Positions 45,946-57,905 of a stretch of 64,000 nucleotides of DNA are shown piece by piece. The notes beneath the pieces are model-generated. The model was not told the DNA's origin, ran no database searches, and was given only the letters and a program-made list of their open reading frames with translations. Position 1 is the first letter of the stretch. Each line of letters opens with the position of its first letter. Location: positions 124,499,657-124,563,656 of the forward strand of contig NC_083345.1 of assembly GCF_019175385.1 (NCBI RefSeq), in the 5' to 3' direction. A program made the position numbers and the translations under genes. This DNA comes from Lycium barbarum (Eukaryota; Streptophyta; Magnoliopsida; Solanales; Solanaceae).

Positions 45946-46690
45946 GTTGTAAAATATTTCTGTCAACTTCAGATTGTGACACTTCTAAAGTAATTGGTCT
46001 ATAATACTTCCTGTCTGGTAGCCTAAACTTTCAAAATATGCCCCAGTTTTGATTCAGCAGGGTGTACTAAACCTATGTTATGGTGTGACCGAACCTTGTA
46101 TAGGTTGCCTACGTATCCGCCAAGGAATCAGGTCAGAACGTAGTTCGTATTTTGTTAAGGATTTTTGATTTTCTGTTATAGCGCAACCGAACCCTATGTG
46201 GACTGGTCCGAATGGAAATGGTAATGGGCTGGTCCGTTTTTTGTATTTTAGTTGGGTTAAAAATGTGGGTTGGGTATTAAATGCGGGTTGTTTATTTGGG
46301 TAGGGAAATAATATTGCATTTGTATTTTGGGCCATTGATTTGGCTGAAAATTGTTGATCCTTTCTCCTCTATTTAATTATTTTTGGGTTTCTAATTTAAT
46401 AGCTAGTACAGTACATGCTATATAAAGACAATTAATAATTAATATGTAGAAGATAAGGATTTTACAAAGTGTCGTCTTGTAATTAATTTAACGAATCCGA
46501 ACCCGAAAATGAAACGATGACGAACATTTAAAATTTGTGATAAAGTAATACTAGTAATATTGATAGTAAAGTAATGAAAATGAAAGTACTGATATTAATT
46601 ATAGTAAAAATAAAGTGTTTGGCTTATCAATGAATTTACAACCCCGAGTAAATAAAATTAAATAAGGAGGGACAAAATTGGGTGTCAACA

Positions 46691-47125
46691 ACCATATCTT
46701 GTCCGGAAGGCAGTCTTGGGAATATCTGCTTCCCTAATTCTCACCTGATGATAACCCGATCTCAGATCTATATTGGAAAACCATTTAGCACCTTGCAACT
46801 GATCGAACAAGTCGTCAATTCTAAGAAGGGGATATCTGTTCTTCACCGTCACTTTGTTCAACTGCCTGTAGTCGATGCACATTCGTAGCGATCCGTCTTT
46901 CTTCCTTACGAACAAGACTGGTGCTCCCCATGGCGAGGAACTAGGCCTTATAAACCCCTTCTCAAGTAAATCCTTTAGCTGTGCTTTTAGCTTTTTCAGT
47001 TCTGCTGGAGCCATCCGATACGGAGGGATAGAAATAGGCTCGATGTCTGGTAGTACATCAATAGCAAAGTCGATCTCCCTTTCTGGAGGAAGGCCTGGTA
47101 ACTCGTCGGGAAACACATCTGGGAA
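46691..47125 (-). pseudogene. pol: RT N-terminal part of element B, cut by insertion D
   Basis: Reads [47 protein letters not shown] and [11 protein letters not shown], the start of reverse transcriptase. The coding text continues on the far side of D at 38775. A one-base deletion near 47123 separates it from the gag-protease frame. Confidence 0.92.
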
Positions 47126-48975
47126 TCATTCACTACCGGGACAAACTGGAAAATTGGCACTTCCGCTTCCGTGTCATGAACCCGAACTAGATGACAAATA
47201 TAACCCTTGGCTATCATCTTTCTCGCCTTAAGGTAGGAAATAAACCTACCCTTTGGGGAAACTGTATTACCCTTCCACTCGAGTATGGGCTCTCCCGGAA
47301 ATTGGAATCGAACTACCTTTGTCCGGCAACAAACATTAGCATAGCACGATGCCAACCAGTCCATACCCATAATTACGTTAAAATCTATCATCTCAAGTTC
47401 AATCAAATCCGCTGTCGTCTGGCGATCACATATAATGACTACACAGTCCTTATATACTTGCCTCGCTATTACAGGATCACCAACCGGAGTGAATACCTCG
47501 AAAGGTTTAATCGGCTCGGGTCTCACCCCAACACAATCAGCGATATACGGAGTAATATATGAGAAGGTAGAACCTGGATCAATCAGAGCATATACATCAC
47601 GGGAAAATATAGTCAAGGTACCCGTGACAACATCTGGGGAAGACTCAAGATCCTGTCGCCCAGCTAAAGCATACACACGGGGCTGAACAGCACCTGAAGT
47701 AGATGCTCCCCCTCTACCTCTGCCCCTACCTGCTGTAGTCTGAGGAGTCTGTGCTGTCGGGTGTGCTGAAGAAGAACCCGCTGCTGAACCTATAGGCTGA
47801 GTCCCAGCTCTATCTCTCGCTGAGGGGCAATCTCTTATCATGTGACCAACTTGCCCGCAAGCATAACAAGCATCTGAACCCTGACGACACTGTCCGAAAT
47901 GTAGTTTGCCACACTGGCTACACCGCGGTACTGGAGGTCTCCTCTGGCTAAAGTCTCCCCTAGACTGCGAATCTGAGGCCCTCGAACTCTGCCCATGGCC
48001 TGACTGAGTAGAACGATCAACCCTCCTATCTGAGAATCTAGGAGGTGCACTAATCACTGACTGACCTGAGTGCCTAGAATATGTCTGTCTCGGTCCCCCT
48101 CGGTACTCACTGCTCTCCCCCATAGATCTAGCCCTCTTACCTTGTCTTCTGTCACCCTCACGATCACTTCTCTGTTGTCGTTGTCGTTCCTCGAGGTTCT
48201 GAGCATGGGCCTGTATCCGGGAAATATCCATCCCATCTTGCAAAGAGGCTGTCAGACAATCTCTGAACAAGTGTGGTCCTAAACCACTCACAAATCTATA
48301 GACTCGGTCTCCCATGTCAGCCACCATAGTCGGAGCATGCCGGGCCAATGAGTTGAATTGCATACTATACTTTCGGGCACTCATGCTTCCCTGTTTCAAA
48401 TTTAAGAACCTGTCCGCTCTAGCTCGGCGGACTTCAGGGGGAAAGTAGTGACGAATAAAGGCATCTACAAACTCTTGCCACACGGGAGGTGGTGCATTCT
48501 CCCCTCTTGTTATCACCCAATTCTTATACCATAGTACCGCCACGTCGCGAAGTCTATATGAGGCCAACTTTACAGATTCAGTCTCAGAAGCATGCATAAG
48601 TGTTAACGTCCTCAGCATTTCATCGATAAAACCTTGTGGGTCCTCATCCGGCTTTGACCCAAAAAATTCTGGAGGATTTAGAGTAAGGAAATCACGGGCT
48701 CTTGAACTAGCTGAACGATCACTTGGGCCCGCATTCTGTCGTTGTGCCTGAGCGGCAACCAACTGCGTCAATAAATGTATGGCCTCGGACATTTGTTGAC
48801 CCGAAGCACCCGGTGGAGGAATCGGAGCTGAGGCTCCTCCCTGCTCTTCTACATTGGGCACGGCCTCACTTTGCGATTCACTTTCCTCTACCCCCGCCGG
48901 AGGCGCCCTTTCTGCCCGCTTCTTCGTCGTAGCTTTGCCTTTCTGGGCAGCTGTAGCTTTTCCCTTCGGTGTCAT
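47126..48975 (-). pseudogene. gag: gag-protease of element B (open to the frameshift)
   Basis: The start is set at 48975 (MTPKGKATAAQKG), matching element A's choice. The Gag domain (WQEFVDAFIRHYFPPEVRRA) lies near residue 180, then CSQCGKLHFGQC and the zinc knuckle CYACGQVGHMIRDC, followed by the protease LIDPGSTFSYI. Unlike A, the gag part has no internal stop. The frame runs past the protease and hits a one-base deletion near 47123, after which 43 out-of-frame residues follow to 46996. It is a useful reference for the defects in A. Confidence 0.93.
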
Positions 48976-49180
48976 TTTTCTGAAACCATAACGCACTTTT
49001 AGGAATGATATAATCCTAGACATGGCTCTATCGCACGATTCATGAGAAGAAGGATGGTCATTTTCCTAAATGCCCTGTAGCCACTTGTTTATTAGCGTGG
49101 CGCGCAACACACCATAAACAAGACTCTACTAGACACGGCTCGTAGACACTTCCTAGGGCGAACTGCTCTGATACCACTTC

Positions 49181-51660
49181 TGTCACGACCCAGCTAGGGG
49201 CCACGACGGGTACCCAGAGCTAGTGACCGAGCACCGCTCACTCTACTGCTTATCTAGCTCATTTAATACTCTTTTATCAATTTTACATACCAATTGTAGG
49301 AAAATCAAATTTAATCAAAATATAAACACTTTATATACATTTGCCCCTTGGCCATCAAAATAATATACATACATATGAAAACATTTTGTGAGAGCATCTA
49401 ACCCACACTGCGTATCTATGAGCCTCTACTAACATAATGAATACATGGACGGAACAAGACTCCGTCATGCCCAAAATATGCATATATGAATGTATATCAA
49501 AAGAATAGTCATAAGCACCTCCGAACAATGGAGTGCTATCTATCAGCTGACAGCTACTGAGGACCTGGGCTAAGCTCTCCTCCCTGCCTACCTGTGGGCA
49601 TGAACACAGCGTCCGAAGAAAGGATGTCAGTACGAATATTGTACCGAGTATGAGAGGCATACATAATGAAAGGAAACATCAGTAATATGGGAATAACATC
49701 AACATGAGACATATGGATCTGACTGATAATCATAAATGAAGTAATGCATGCTATCTTACTCATACTCATCATCATAACATGTATACATCATATGCAAGCT
49801 GCCCGTCCATGTCGGAATGGTGTGATAATCAATAATATTAGCCCGCGTCCAGGCCTCCCGCGTCCGGGGTACCATCTCATGCCGCCCACTAGTGGTGTCT
49901 GCCCACGCCCGTAGGTCGTGGTGTATCCGTATCGCCGCCCGCCGAAGCGGTGTCTGCCCGGCCAACTAGGCCCGGTGTGAAATGCTCATGACATGCTCAA
50001 TATAAATGCTCATAGTAATATGCTTATCATAAAATACTTATCTTATCATAATACGTATATAAGGCTCATGATCAACTTTACTCTATCGGGGTGACGTAAG
50101 GTCGTGATCCCCCGATTACATTATGAAACCATCATGGACATTCCGCCCCACCTTGAAAGGACTAGTACATAAGGTGAGTGTAGGCAAGGAATAACATCAT
50201 CATCATTCTAGTGTCATCATATCGTATAACTCACCTCATATAGACATTCATAAGTATAAGCTTTTAACTTCTTAGAATGCAAGAACTTATGAAAGGAATA
50301 GGGATTCAAGTTAAAGGATTCATGCCATTAGAAAGAAGGACTAGCCTCACATACCTTGGTCGTTTAGCTAAGATATCGCTCGCTTGTTCTCCGTCGATAT
50401 CACGTCGTTACCTTCATAAGAGAATTCGGATCAACATTAGTAAACTAACTACAAGAACGCATCGCTCATTCTAGGAAAAGTTGGGCAACGCTTCCTTCGC
50501 TCATGCCACTTTTCTCACGTTCTATATCAACTCCCAATATTCATAATATTATTCGCAGTATCATGATCGACAATCGTCATTTACGTACATTTGGAAAAAT
50601 CCACCATTTTCCTCCAATTTTCCTTTATTTCTACTTCTAGCTCATCCTTGCGTTTTCATGCATTTAATGCTTGTTTCATGATAAAACATCATTTATAATG
50701 TATTATTACTCACAACACTTCAATATTCATAGTTCAATTCCACTATCATTCATTCATGCCACTATTCACTCAATAATGACCCATTTCTATGTTCTTTTAC
50801 ATTTCAAGTGTCTAAGCTTTTCAATACTTCAAACAACATGGAATAATCATAAAACTTACCTTGGATGATGGTTGAACAATCCTTAAGTTGAAATACTTCA
50901 ATTAGCCACAACCCTAGTTCCACCTTCTTGGGAATTTCTTGACTTAGAAGATCCTTTGATGTGTTCTTACACTTGATTCCATGAAATTAATGTTGTTGGT
51001 CTTGATATTCCCTTTAATTCTCTTGAATTCTTGTGGAGGAATTATTTGGAATGTTCTAGAGGTCTCTTGAGTTGTTGGGTGAATAATGAAGGAATATGAA
51101 GCCTAAGTCCCTTTTTAAAATCACAAAATCTGATCTTTAATGAATTCTCGTCGGGGTGAACAGTGGTCGTAAACCACCATATACGGACCGTATTTTAATT
51201 TACGGTCCGTCCACTGTGGTCGTTTTTAAGCATTCCCAAAAACAGAAAGTTTGGCTGGGGATTATGGCGATTTACGACTGAGGTTTACGGGCCGTCTTCC
51301 AAGTCGTATTTAACCATTTCAAAGACAGAAAGTTTGGCTGACGGACATGGTAGTTTACGACCTGGTTTACGGTCCGTAAACCAGTTTACGAGCCGTAAAC
51401 TGGGTCGTATTTGACCATATTCAACATTTACAGAATGTTGAGATTTTTGACAAGCTGGAGGACGACTGCACTATACAGTCCGTAAATCACTTTACGGGCC
51501 GTATAGTGCCATATACGACCACTGTGTTGAAAAATTTTCCGCGACTTTCTCATTTCCAAAAATTCTTAATTAGCCATTCCCGACTTAATAAAACATCATT
51601 CACTAAATTTTCATCATTCCACTCATCACACAAGTACGGAGAAATTTCTGAAGTGTAACA
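49181..51660 (-). repeat. 5' LTR of element B
   Basis: Same ends as the 3' LTR (2480 against 2500 bases). The palindrome array at 51160-51530 lacks about 20 bases of one unit. The hairpin block is at 49594-49660, with base changes that weaken the second stem in the sense strand. Confidence 0.92.
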
Positions 51661-52999
51661 AACATTCCCTAACGTAGATAGTTAGCCTCACATACCTTAA
51701 TTCCAGCCTTTGAGCGTAATACAATGTTCGTCAACCCTTTCAACTTTGATCTATATCAATACAAGTCAAAAGGATTCTATGTTAGCAATAATATCCATGC
51801 TTTTAGTCATCTAAGTATTTTATCAAATACTTAGTGGGCATAAAGCTCCACAATCTCCATTAATGGTGATTTCTTCACCCAATTCTCATTCTATTACTTC
51901 TAGGTGATTCTACAATCTCAATTGGGTGTAATTAACATCATTCTCCATCACCCATATGATTATAACAATCTCAAGTTAACAATCCAAAACCCTACTATAG
52001 TTCGTGTAATTCTCTTTACTAAACCCATTTACTATTCTCCCAAGAACTCATCAATTCACTAGTATGAATGATTAGAGTGTAGAAGAATTACCTTTTTGAC
52101 GTTCAATCGTCTTGAATTCTAGTTCTAGGGTTTCCACGCCCAACAATAATGTTCCACTCACAACTCTATCGATTAGAAGGGTATACTCAAGTTAGAAAGA
52201 GATTAGGGACTTGAATTTAATTTAGAATCATGATAAACTTACCTTCTAGGGTTCTTGAAGCTTGGGACCTATTCTCTCTGACTTTAGGGTGATTTTTCGT
52301 GACTAGGTGTGTTAGGAAAATAAACCCCAACCTTAAATATAACTTAAAACGCGAAATCCCGAATATTTACCCGAATCCGGCCCTGTTATGCGATGGGCCC
52401 GCGACGCACATGCAGCACACGACCATCTGCAGGTCAATATTAAGAGAGGGGGTTTTTGTATGATCGTCGTGCGACGCGGGGCCAATGCACGCGCCCGCAC
52501 GTGCCCGCACGCGCCCTCTCAACGGACCTGTGTCGGTTCCGCACAGTGTTCGGTAAAATGGACATAACTTCTTGTACACAGCTCTGTTTGGGCTCCACAA
52601 TATACCGTTGGAAAGATATTTCAAAGTGATACAACTTTCATGTTTCAATTGTCCTCACATTCCTAACGGATTTTCACGAAATTTGACTAGAAGGCAGACG
52701 TATCGAAAACTTAGCCGATTCTATAGAATTTTAAGTGCCTTACTATTAGTCATATTGAGACGATCATATCTCCTTGCTCCGATCTCTTATTGGCCTGGTC
52801 CTTATATCGTTAGAAAGGTATTGCTACGTACTACAACTTTCATTGAGGGTACTTTCCCAAATTCCCAACTAATCAAGGAGTTATCGCTGCCCGAAGTAGG
52901 CCTATCAACCATTTTCACAAAACGTTCGAACGTTCAGTTTTTCCACTAAAACTCTAATGATATGAGTCTAACCTTAGTTCCAAGATACGGGGTGTAACA
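51661..52999 (-). repeat. 3' LTR of element C, inner part
   Basis: Continues the LTR interrupted at 33576 and matches 61156-62494. It ends TACGGGGTGTAACA. The polypurine tract (sense AAGGGGGAGATA) follows at 53000-53012 and a hairpin ATCATTCG-TCCT-CGAATGAT at 53016-53035. Confidence 0.9.
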
Positions 53000-53159
53000 T
53001 TATCTCCCCCTTGGGATCATTCGTCCTCGAATGATGGATTCTGATAAAGAGTGACTGCCGAGACATGTGCACACTAATTGACATGAGCACATGATAACTG
53101 AACTGAAAAGGGTCTGAACTTAATTATCTGTTGAACTGAACAACTACTAAGCTGACTGT

Positions 53160-53586
53160 CTAACAGGCTGAATACTGATAATGAAGAAACTGTAAAAGGA
53201 AAGATCTGAGAGGGGAAGGTACAGTACCTTCACCGGTTTCTGCTGATTTTTCAAAGAGATAGGGATAGCTGGACTTCATGTCTTCTTCGGTTTCCCATAT
53301 AGCCTCTTCAACTTTCTGACTTCGCCGCACAACCTTTACTGAGGCCACCTCCTCAATCCTCAACTTGCGAACATGGTGATCAAGGATTTTCACTGGGACT
53401 CCTTCATAAGTCAAATTATCATTGACTGTTATGCTATTAGTCGGGACAATCAATGACGGGTCTCCCACACACTTTCTCAACATGGACACATGAAACACTA
53501 GATGCACAATAATCAAGTCATGTGGAAACTCAAGCTCATAAGCCAATTGACCAACCTTTCGTTGGATTCTGTATGGTCCAATATGG
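53160..53586 (-). pseudogene. pol: C-terminus of element C integrase with chromodomain-like segment
   Basis: The frame reads [17 protein letters not shown], then VRKLRIEEVASVKVV and EEAIWETEEDMKSSYPYLF, the same C-terminal layout as elements A and B but clearly diverged. It is cut on its N-terminal side by solo LTR E. Confidence 0.85.
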
Positions 53587-56524
53587 TGGGACTATGCTAT
53601 TATGTCCCGTGTTTTCGCATAATTGGAAATCTTGAAAATAATTAAGACTTGTGTGTTATGAGGAAATATTTTGATTCTAGTTGACATGACTATGTTGGTT
53701 ATGAAACTATTGGTGTTAAGTCATTGGGGAAGGCCGAGGGTAAATTTGGAATTTCGGAAATTAGTTTCGGGAATTACAAAACGAGACTTCAATGGATTGG
53801 GCCAAGGAAAAAGAAAAAAAATGTAGGCCCAAGAATTAGGGGGTGGCCGGCCAAAGGCTTGGCCCAAGCCCCATATTAAGTGGTCATGTGACTTTCACAT
53901 GACCCTTAATTTGGATATATATCAATTCTACTCTTTAGAAATTGCAAGAAGATAAAACACAACTCAACTTTGAGCTATTACTCCCTCTCGGCCGAACCCC
54001 CTTTGAGAGAAAGAAAAAATTTCTAGCTCTTGTTTGTGATCCAAAAATCTTGTTCTTTCCATATTTGTAGTGTACTCAAGACGCTATCCGACGTGATATA
54101 ATTAGTTAAGCGAAAGAGCGACGTTTGCGGCAAATCGGAATTTCAAGAATAAGGTATGATTTCTATGTTTTTATGTTATGAAATGGGTATATATGTGGTA
54201 GTGATTAAAGTTGCATGAAGATTATGGAATTGTGTTGTGTTGAGCATGGCCGTGTGTGTGTGTGAAGGGTGTGTTCGGCCGTGAGCCATATTGGTGTGGG
54301 AGGAGTAGTGAATTTGATCTTGTTTAGTTTGTTCAATGTGTCGTTGTGGCCTTTATGTCGTAAATGAACGTTTAAGGAATTGAATTGGCGTTGGAAAAGG
54401 ATTTCGGATCATTACGGGAAAGTGTATACCTTTTGTATATTTGCGTATATCATTGTATATTTATGATACTAAAGACTTTAAATATGACTTATGATTGATG
54501 TTAGTAAATTCGGAATGAAACGACGCAAGTTAGAACGTTCGTTGTAAGTTTTGATGTTTAGAAAGAAATATGGAAAGTAATGAATTTTGGGAAATTTTGT
54601 ACATGGTTTGGAATATATTTGGGATGTGATTGCATAATCTTGAACGAGTGAATGAATACAATAATGTGGATATAGATTTGGAATTGTGAAGTTTGAATGA
54701 AAGATTGTCAACTTGTGTAGTAAGGTAGAACTTTGAAGTTAGAATGATTTGATTGTGATTTATGTTGTTTGTGATGTTTGGGTTGTTGTTGTTGGTGTAT
54801 TTGGAGCCGAGCTAAGTCTCGGGGATGTTAGATTTATAGGGGAAATGCTGCCGAAATTTCGGTAGACAAAAAAAAAATCAAGTTAATGGAACTTTAAGCC
54901 TAAGAATCTCAAATTGGTAACTTTGACCATTTGCAGATTTCGGACGAAACGGGATTTGATTTTTGGGAGAGCATAAGACGTCTATAAGGTATGTAAAGCT
55001 TCCCACTTCTTCGTTTGGCAAGTCTTAGTATGTTAGGTGAATTGTGGAACCTCCGGAGCCTTTCTGCTCCTCGAAACCCGATCTACAAAACGACTACTAT
55101 TCATTCAATTCAATTGAAGCCTAAAGGCTCTATTTTGGCTAGAATGCAACCAAATGTTCGAAACCTATCGAAATGTGATCGGGTTACTTTGAAATCATTA
55201 TGTATGATCTTTTGGCCTTTAAATGTTCGTAAATTATGTTCGCCACCTCAATTTGACTCGAGGTGGGCCCGCTAACCCCGAGACGCCCTATTTGTCCTAT
55301 TGGGCTCCCTTTTTGGATGAAGTCCGACATGAGATCTTTGACCTTGAAACTTCCCTCTATGAAATATGTTTTGACTATTATGATATGTTAAGTTTCGTTG
55401 AGCCATACGTACCACTTTGGAAACAATTTGTGAGATAAACTTTCGTATGAACTAATCATTCGACTATTTTGGTTTATGAAATGACTTATGAGATTATTAA
55501 GTTTTGAAAGGCTATTTTGAAATATAAAATTGCATTTGTTTGCTCACGACTCCGCTCGTGCCTTATTTTGACTTCGTTCACCGGTTCCCGGGCCGGTTAT
55601 GATTCGTGCGCCCTATGATAATTCGGCCGTATGCTGTGTTACGGTTCCCGAGGCCTCGCCATAGGGCCGGGTTCCGTTTGGAGTTATGCTGTGATATGGC
55701 TAGTGATGCGATACGCTCACTTATGTTTGTGTTCGGGGATGTACGGAGATTCAAAACCTTCTGGTGTTATGCTGTGTGTGGCGCCAGCGTCGGAGTGGCG
55801 ACCACGTTCTCGAGCGTTTGCATGATTTCGTTTGCATTATGTATATGTATATGATTTGATACGGATTTTGGACATACTGATTGGTACTTCCCTTTTGATA
55901 TCTGGTTTGCTTTCAGTTTTGGCTCATATTTCTGTACTCCGTGCTTTACATACTCAGTACATATTTCGTACTGACCCCCTTTCTTCGGGGGCTGCGTTTC
56001 ATGCCCGCAGGTACAGATATTGGTGATCCTCCACTGTAGGCTTCACTCTCTGCTATTTCGGAGTACTCCTTCTTGACTCGGAGTCCACTTTTGGTACAGA
56101 CTTCTTTGCTATGTATATATTCTGTACATTTGACTATTTGGGTACGGCGGGGCCCTGTCTCGCCATATGTCTTTGTTTGAATTCGTAGAGGCCTGTAGTC
56201 ATATATGTGGGGCGAGGGTCCTATGTATGTTTGTTTGATTTTGCTTTTCTGGTCTTATAGCGGTCAGTTTGTTATGATGGCCCTAAGTGGCCCTTATGCT
56301 TATATTTGCACTTATGACCGACGATGTCTATTCCGCCGCTCCGTTTGGATTCGATATGACATTTTGATTTGTGCGACCGCTTAAGACATATTTTGATATA
56401 AGTTATGTTTGATATGATTTTTATGAAATCTTGAAATAAGTTTGGATTTGGTAAACGAATATGCGATTTGGTCTGGGTACCCAGGTAGGGTGCCAGTCGC
56501 GGCCCACGGGGCTGGGTCGTGACA
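53587..56524 (+). mobile_element. Solo LTR E of a third Tekay-type family (2.9 kb)
   Basis: Starts TGGGACTATG and ends GCTGGGTCGTGACA. The flanks TATGG (53582-53586) and TATGC (56525-56529) match at four of five bases. It has a TATA-like GGATATATATC (about 53912) and the paired-hairpin block (55956-56012). No internal region or second LTR is present. The exact left edge is uncertain by a few bases. Confidence 0.75.
55956..56012 (+). promoter_or_regulatory. Paired hairpins plus TCATGCCCGCAGGT block in LTR E
   Basis: Arms AGTAC/GTACT (55956-55960, 55968-55972) and CCCCC/GGGGG (55975-55979, 55987-55991), each around a 7-base loop. The second loop TTTCTTC is the same as in element B although the stem differs. 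TCATGCCCGCAGGT follows at 55999-56012. Confidence 0.75.
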
Positions 56525-57905
56525 TATGCTTCCCCTTCTTACCAAATCTCATGCCACCCTTCATAAGTGAGAGCTTAAGAAATACCCAATCATTAACTTC
56601 AAACTCTAAATCTCTATGTCTCATATTTGTGTAAGACTTCTGGCAATTCTGAGCCGTTTTCAAACGCTCTTAAATCAACTTGACCTTCTCCATAGCCTGA
56701 TAGACGAAATCTGGCCCTAACAACTCTGCTTTCCCAACTTTAAACTAACCAATCGGTGATCTACACCTTCGCTCAAAAAGGGTTTCAAACAGTGTCATTC
56801 CAATACTAGCATGGTATTTTTTTTTTCGTAAGTAAACTCAATAAGAGACAGGTGGTCATCCCAATTAACATTGAAATCAAGGACACATGGTTACTGAACT
56901 GAATGAATACATGATTACCGAATTGCTGAGATACCGAACTGAATGTCTATTGAACTAACTGAATACTAAGCTGACTGAATACTGGATTAACTGAATACGC
57001 AACTAGCACACTAACTGAATATTGAGTTGACTGAATACTGGATTAACTGAATATAGAACTAGCACACTAACTGAATACTGGACTGGCATGAATACATGAG
57101 TACTGGACTGACATCTGAGTACTAAGCTTACATGAATATTATAACATGAGATCTAAATAGCGTATCTGTCTGATCATCGGTCTGCGGATGAAAAGTTATG
57201 CTGAGGTTAACCCTCGTACCCAATCCTTTCTGAAATGATCTCTAGAAGTTTGCTGTGAACTGGGCACCATGATCTGAAATGATGGACGATGGGTCCCATG
57301 AAGTCAAACGATTTCTCGAATAACTTGGCATATTCTGGTGCTAAATTTATCATCTTAATAGGCAAGAAGTGTGCCGACTTCGTAAGTCTGTCCATAATCA
57401 CCCAAATCAGGTCATGCCTTCTAACTGAATGAGGTAACCTGTTATAAAGTCCATATTTATCATCTCCCATTCTCAAAACAGGAATATTTATATTCTGAGA
57501 CAAGTCGCAGGGCCTCTAGTGTTCGGCTTTCACTTGCAAAAAATAAATAAATTGGGCCACTTAGCCACAAACCCTGCCACATTCTGGAATTGTGATCCTC
57601 TGATATAATCCGCTCCCTGAGCCCATCTACATCTGGAATGTATAATTTGCCTCGGTATCTCATGGTACCACCATCTCCCCCTTGTTCAAAAGCTGACGCT
57701 TTATGTTCGTGAATCCCCTCTTCCATCTGCAACAAGTAGGAATCACCAAACTGCTTCTCTCTAACTTCAGCAGGAATAAGCCATGTTCTGGGCAATAACT
57801 CCATCCGCTTCGGAGTTTGAAAGTCCAATTCCTAGCTTGGATAAGCGGTGAACTTCTTTCACCATAGTTCTTTTGTCTGCTTAAATCATGAGTTGTACTT
57901 CCCAT
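56525..57905 (-). pseudogene. pol: Decayed integrase and RNase H end of element C
   Basis: Sense order is RNase H tail near 57900, zinc-finger region (57500-57660), catalytic start [17 protein letters not shown] (about 57420-57360) and [20 protein letters not shown] just before solo LTR E. Frameshifts and stops are frequent. The stretch 56885-57165 is replaced by ACTGAATACTG-type repeats. Confidence 0.8.
56885..57165. repeat. ACTGAATACTG-type repeat expansion inside integrase
   Basis: About 280 bases of CTGAATACTGG, AACTAGCACACTAACTGAAT and similar units. They interrupt integrase sequence that is recognisable on both sides. Confidence 0.85.

Larger units (their letters stand above)
43962..46200 (-). 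other. Remnant 3' internal region of element D, repeat-rich, no gene
   Basis: Holds the polypurine tract (43962-43975), a block matching the Tekay leader (44179-44220), a ~150-bp tandem repeat (44640-45340) and an ATATGT microsatellite (45760-45945). The junction with the 5' LTR fragment is at about 46201. Confidence 0.8.
38776..46690 (-). mobile_element. Deletion derivative of a Tat/Ogre-like LTR element, D, in B's RT
   Basis: Flanked by ACCAT (38771-38775, 46691-46695). In sense the LTR starts TGTTGACACCC and ends GCGCATGACA. A complete 3' LTR (38776-43961, about 5.2 kb) is followed by a purine tract (AGAGGGGCATC) and a repeat-rich 3' region. The 5' side keeps only the first ~490 bases of the LTR (46201-46690). 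The rest of the 5' LTR, primer site, gag and pol are deleted. The two LTR pieces differ at about 10 of 489 positions. Confidence 0.85.
33577..51660 (-). mobile_element. Tekay-type chromovirus B (minus strand), in C's 3' LTR
   Basis: Flanked by AACAT (33572-33576, 51661-51665). The 3' LTR is 33577-36076 and the 5' LTR 49181-51660. A perfect TGGTATCAGAGCAG primer site (sense) lies at 49163-49176. Internal order is gag, protease, RT, RNase H, integrase and chromodomain. RT is interrupted by element D. LTR divergence is roughly 1.5 percent by eye. Confidence 0.93.

Noticed and set aside
45586..45982. 126- and 64-codon - strand frames rich in Tyr, Ile and Thr
   Set aside because: They are translations of the ATATGT microsatellite in element D.
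54015..55440. Host gene suggested by frames near 55015 and 55223
   Set aside because: The region lies wholly inside solo LTR E and the frames have no recognisable domain.
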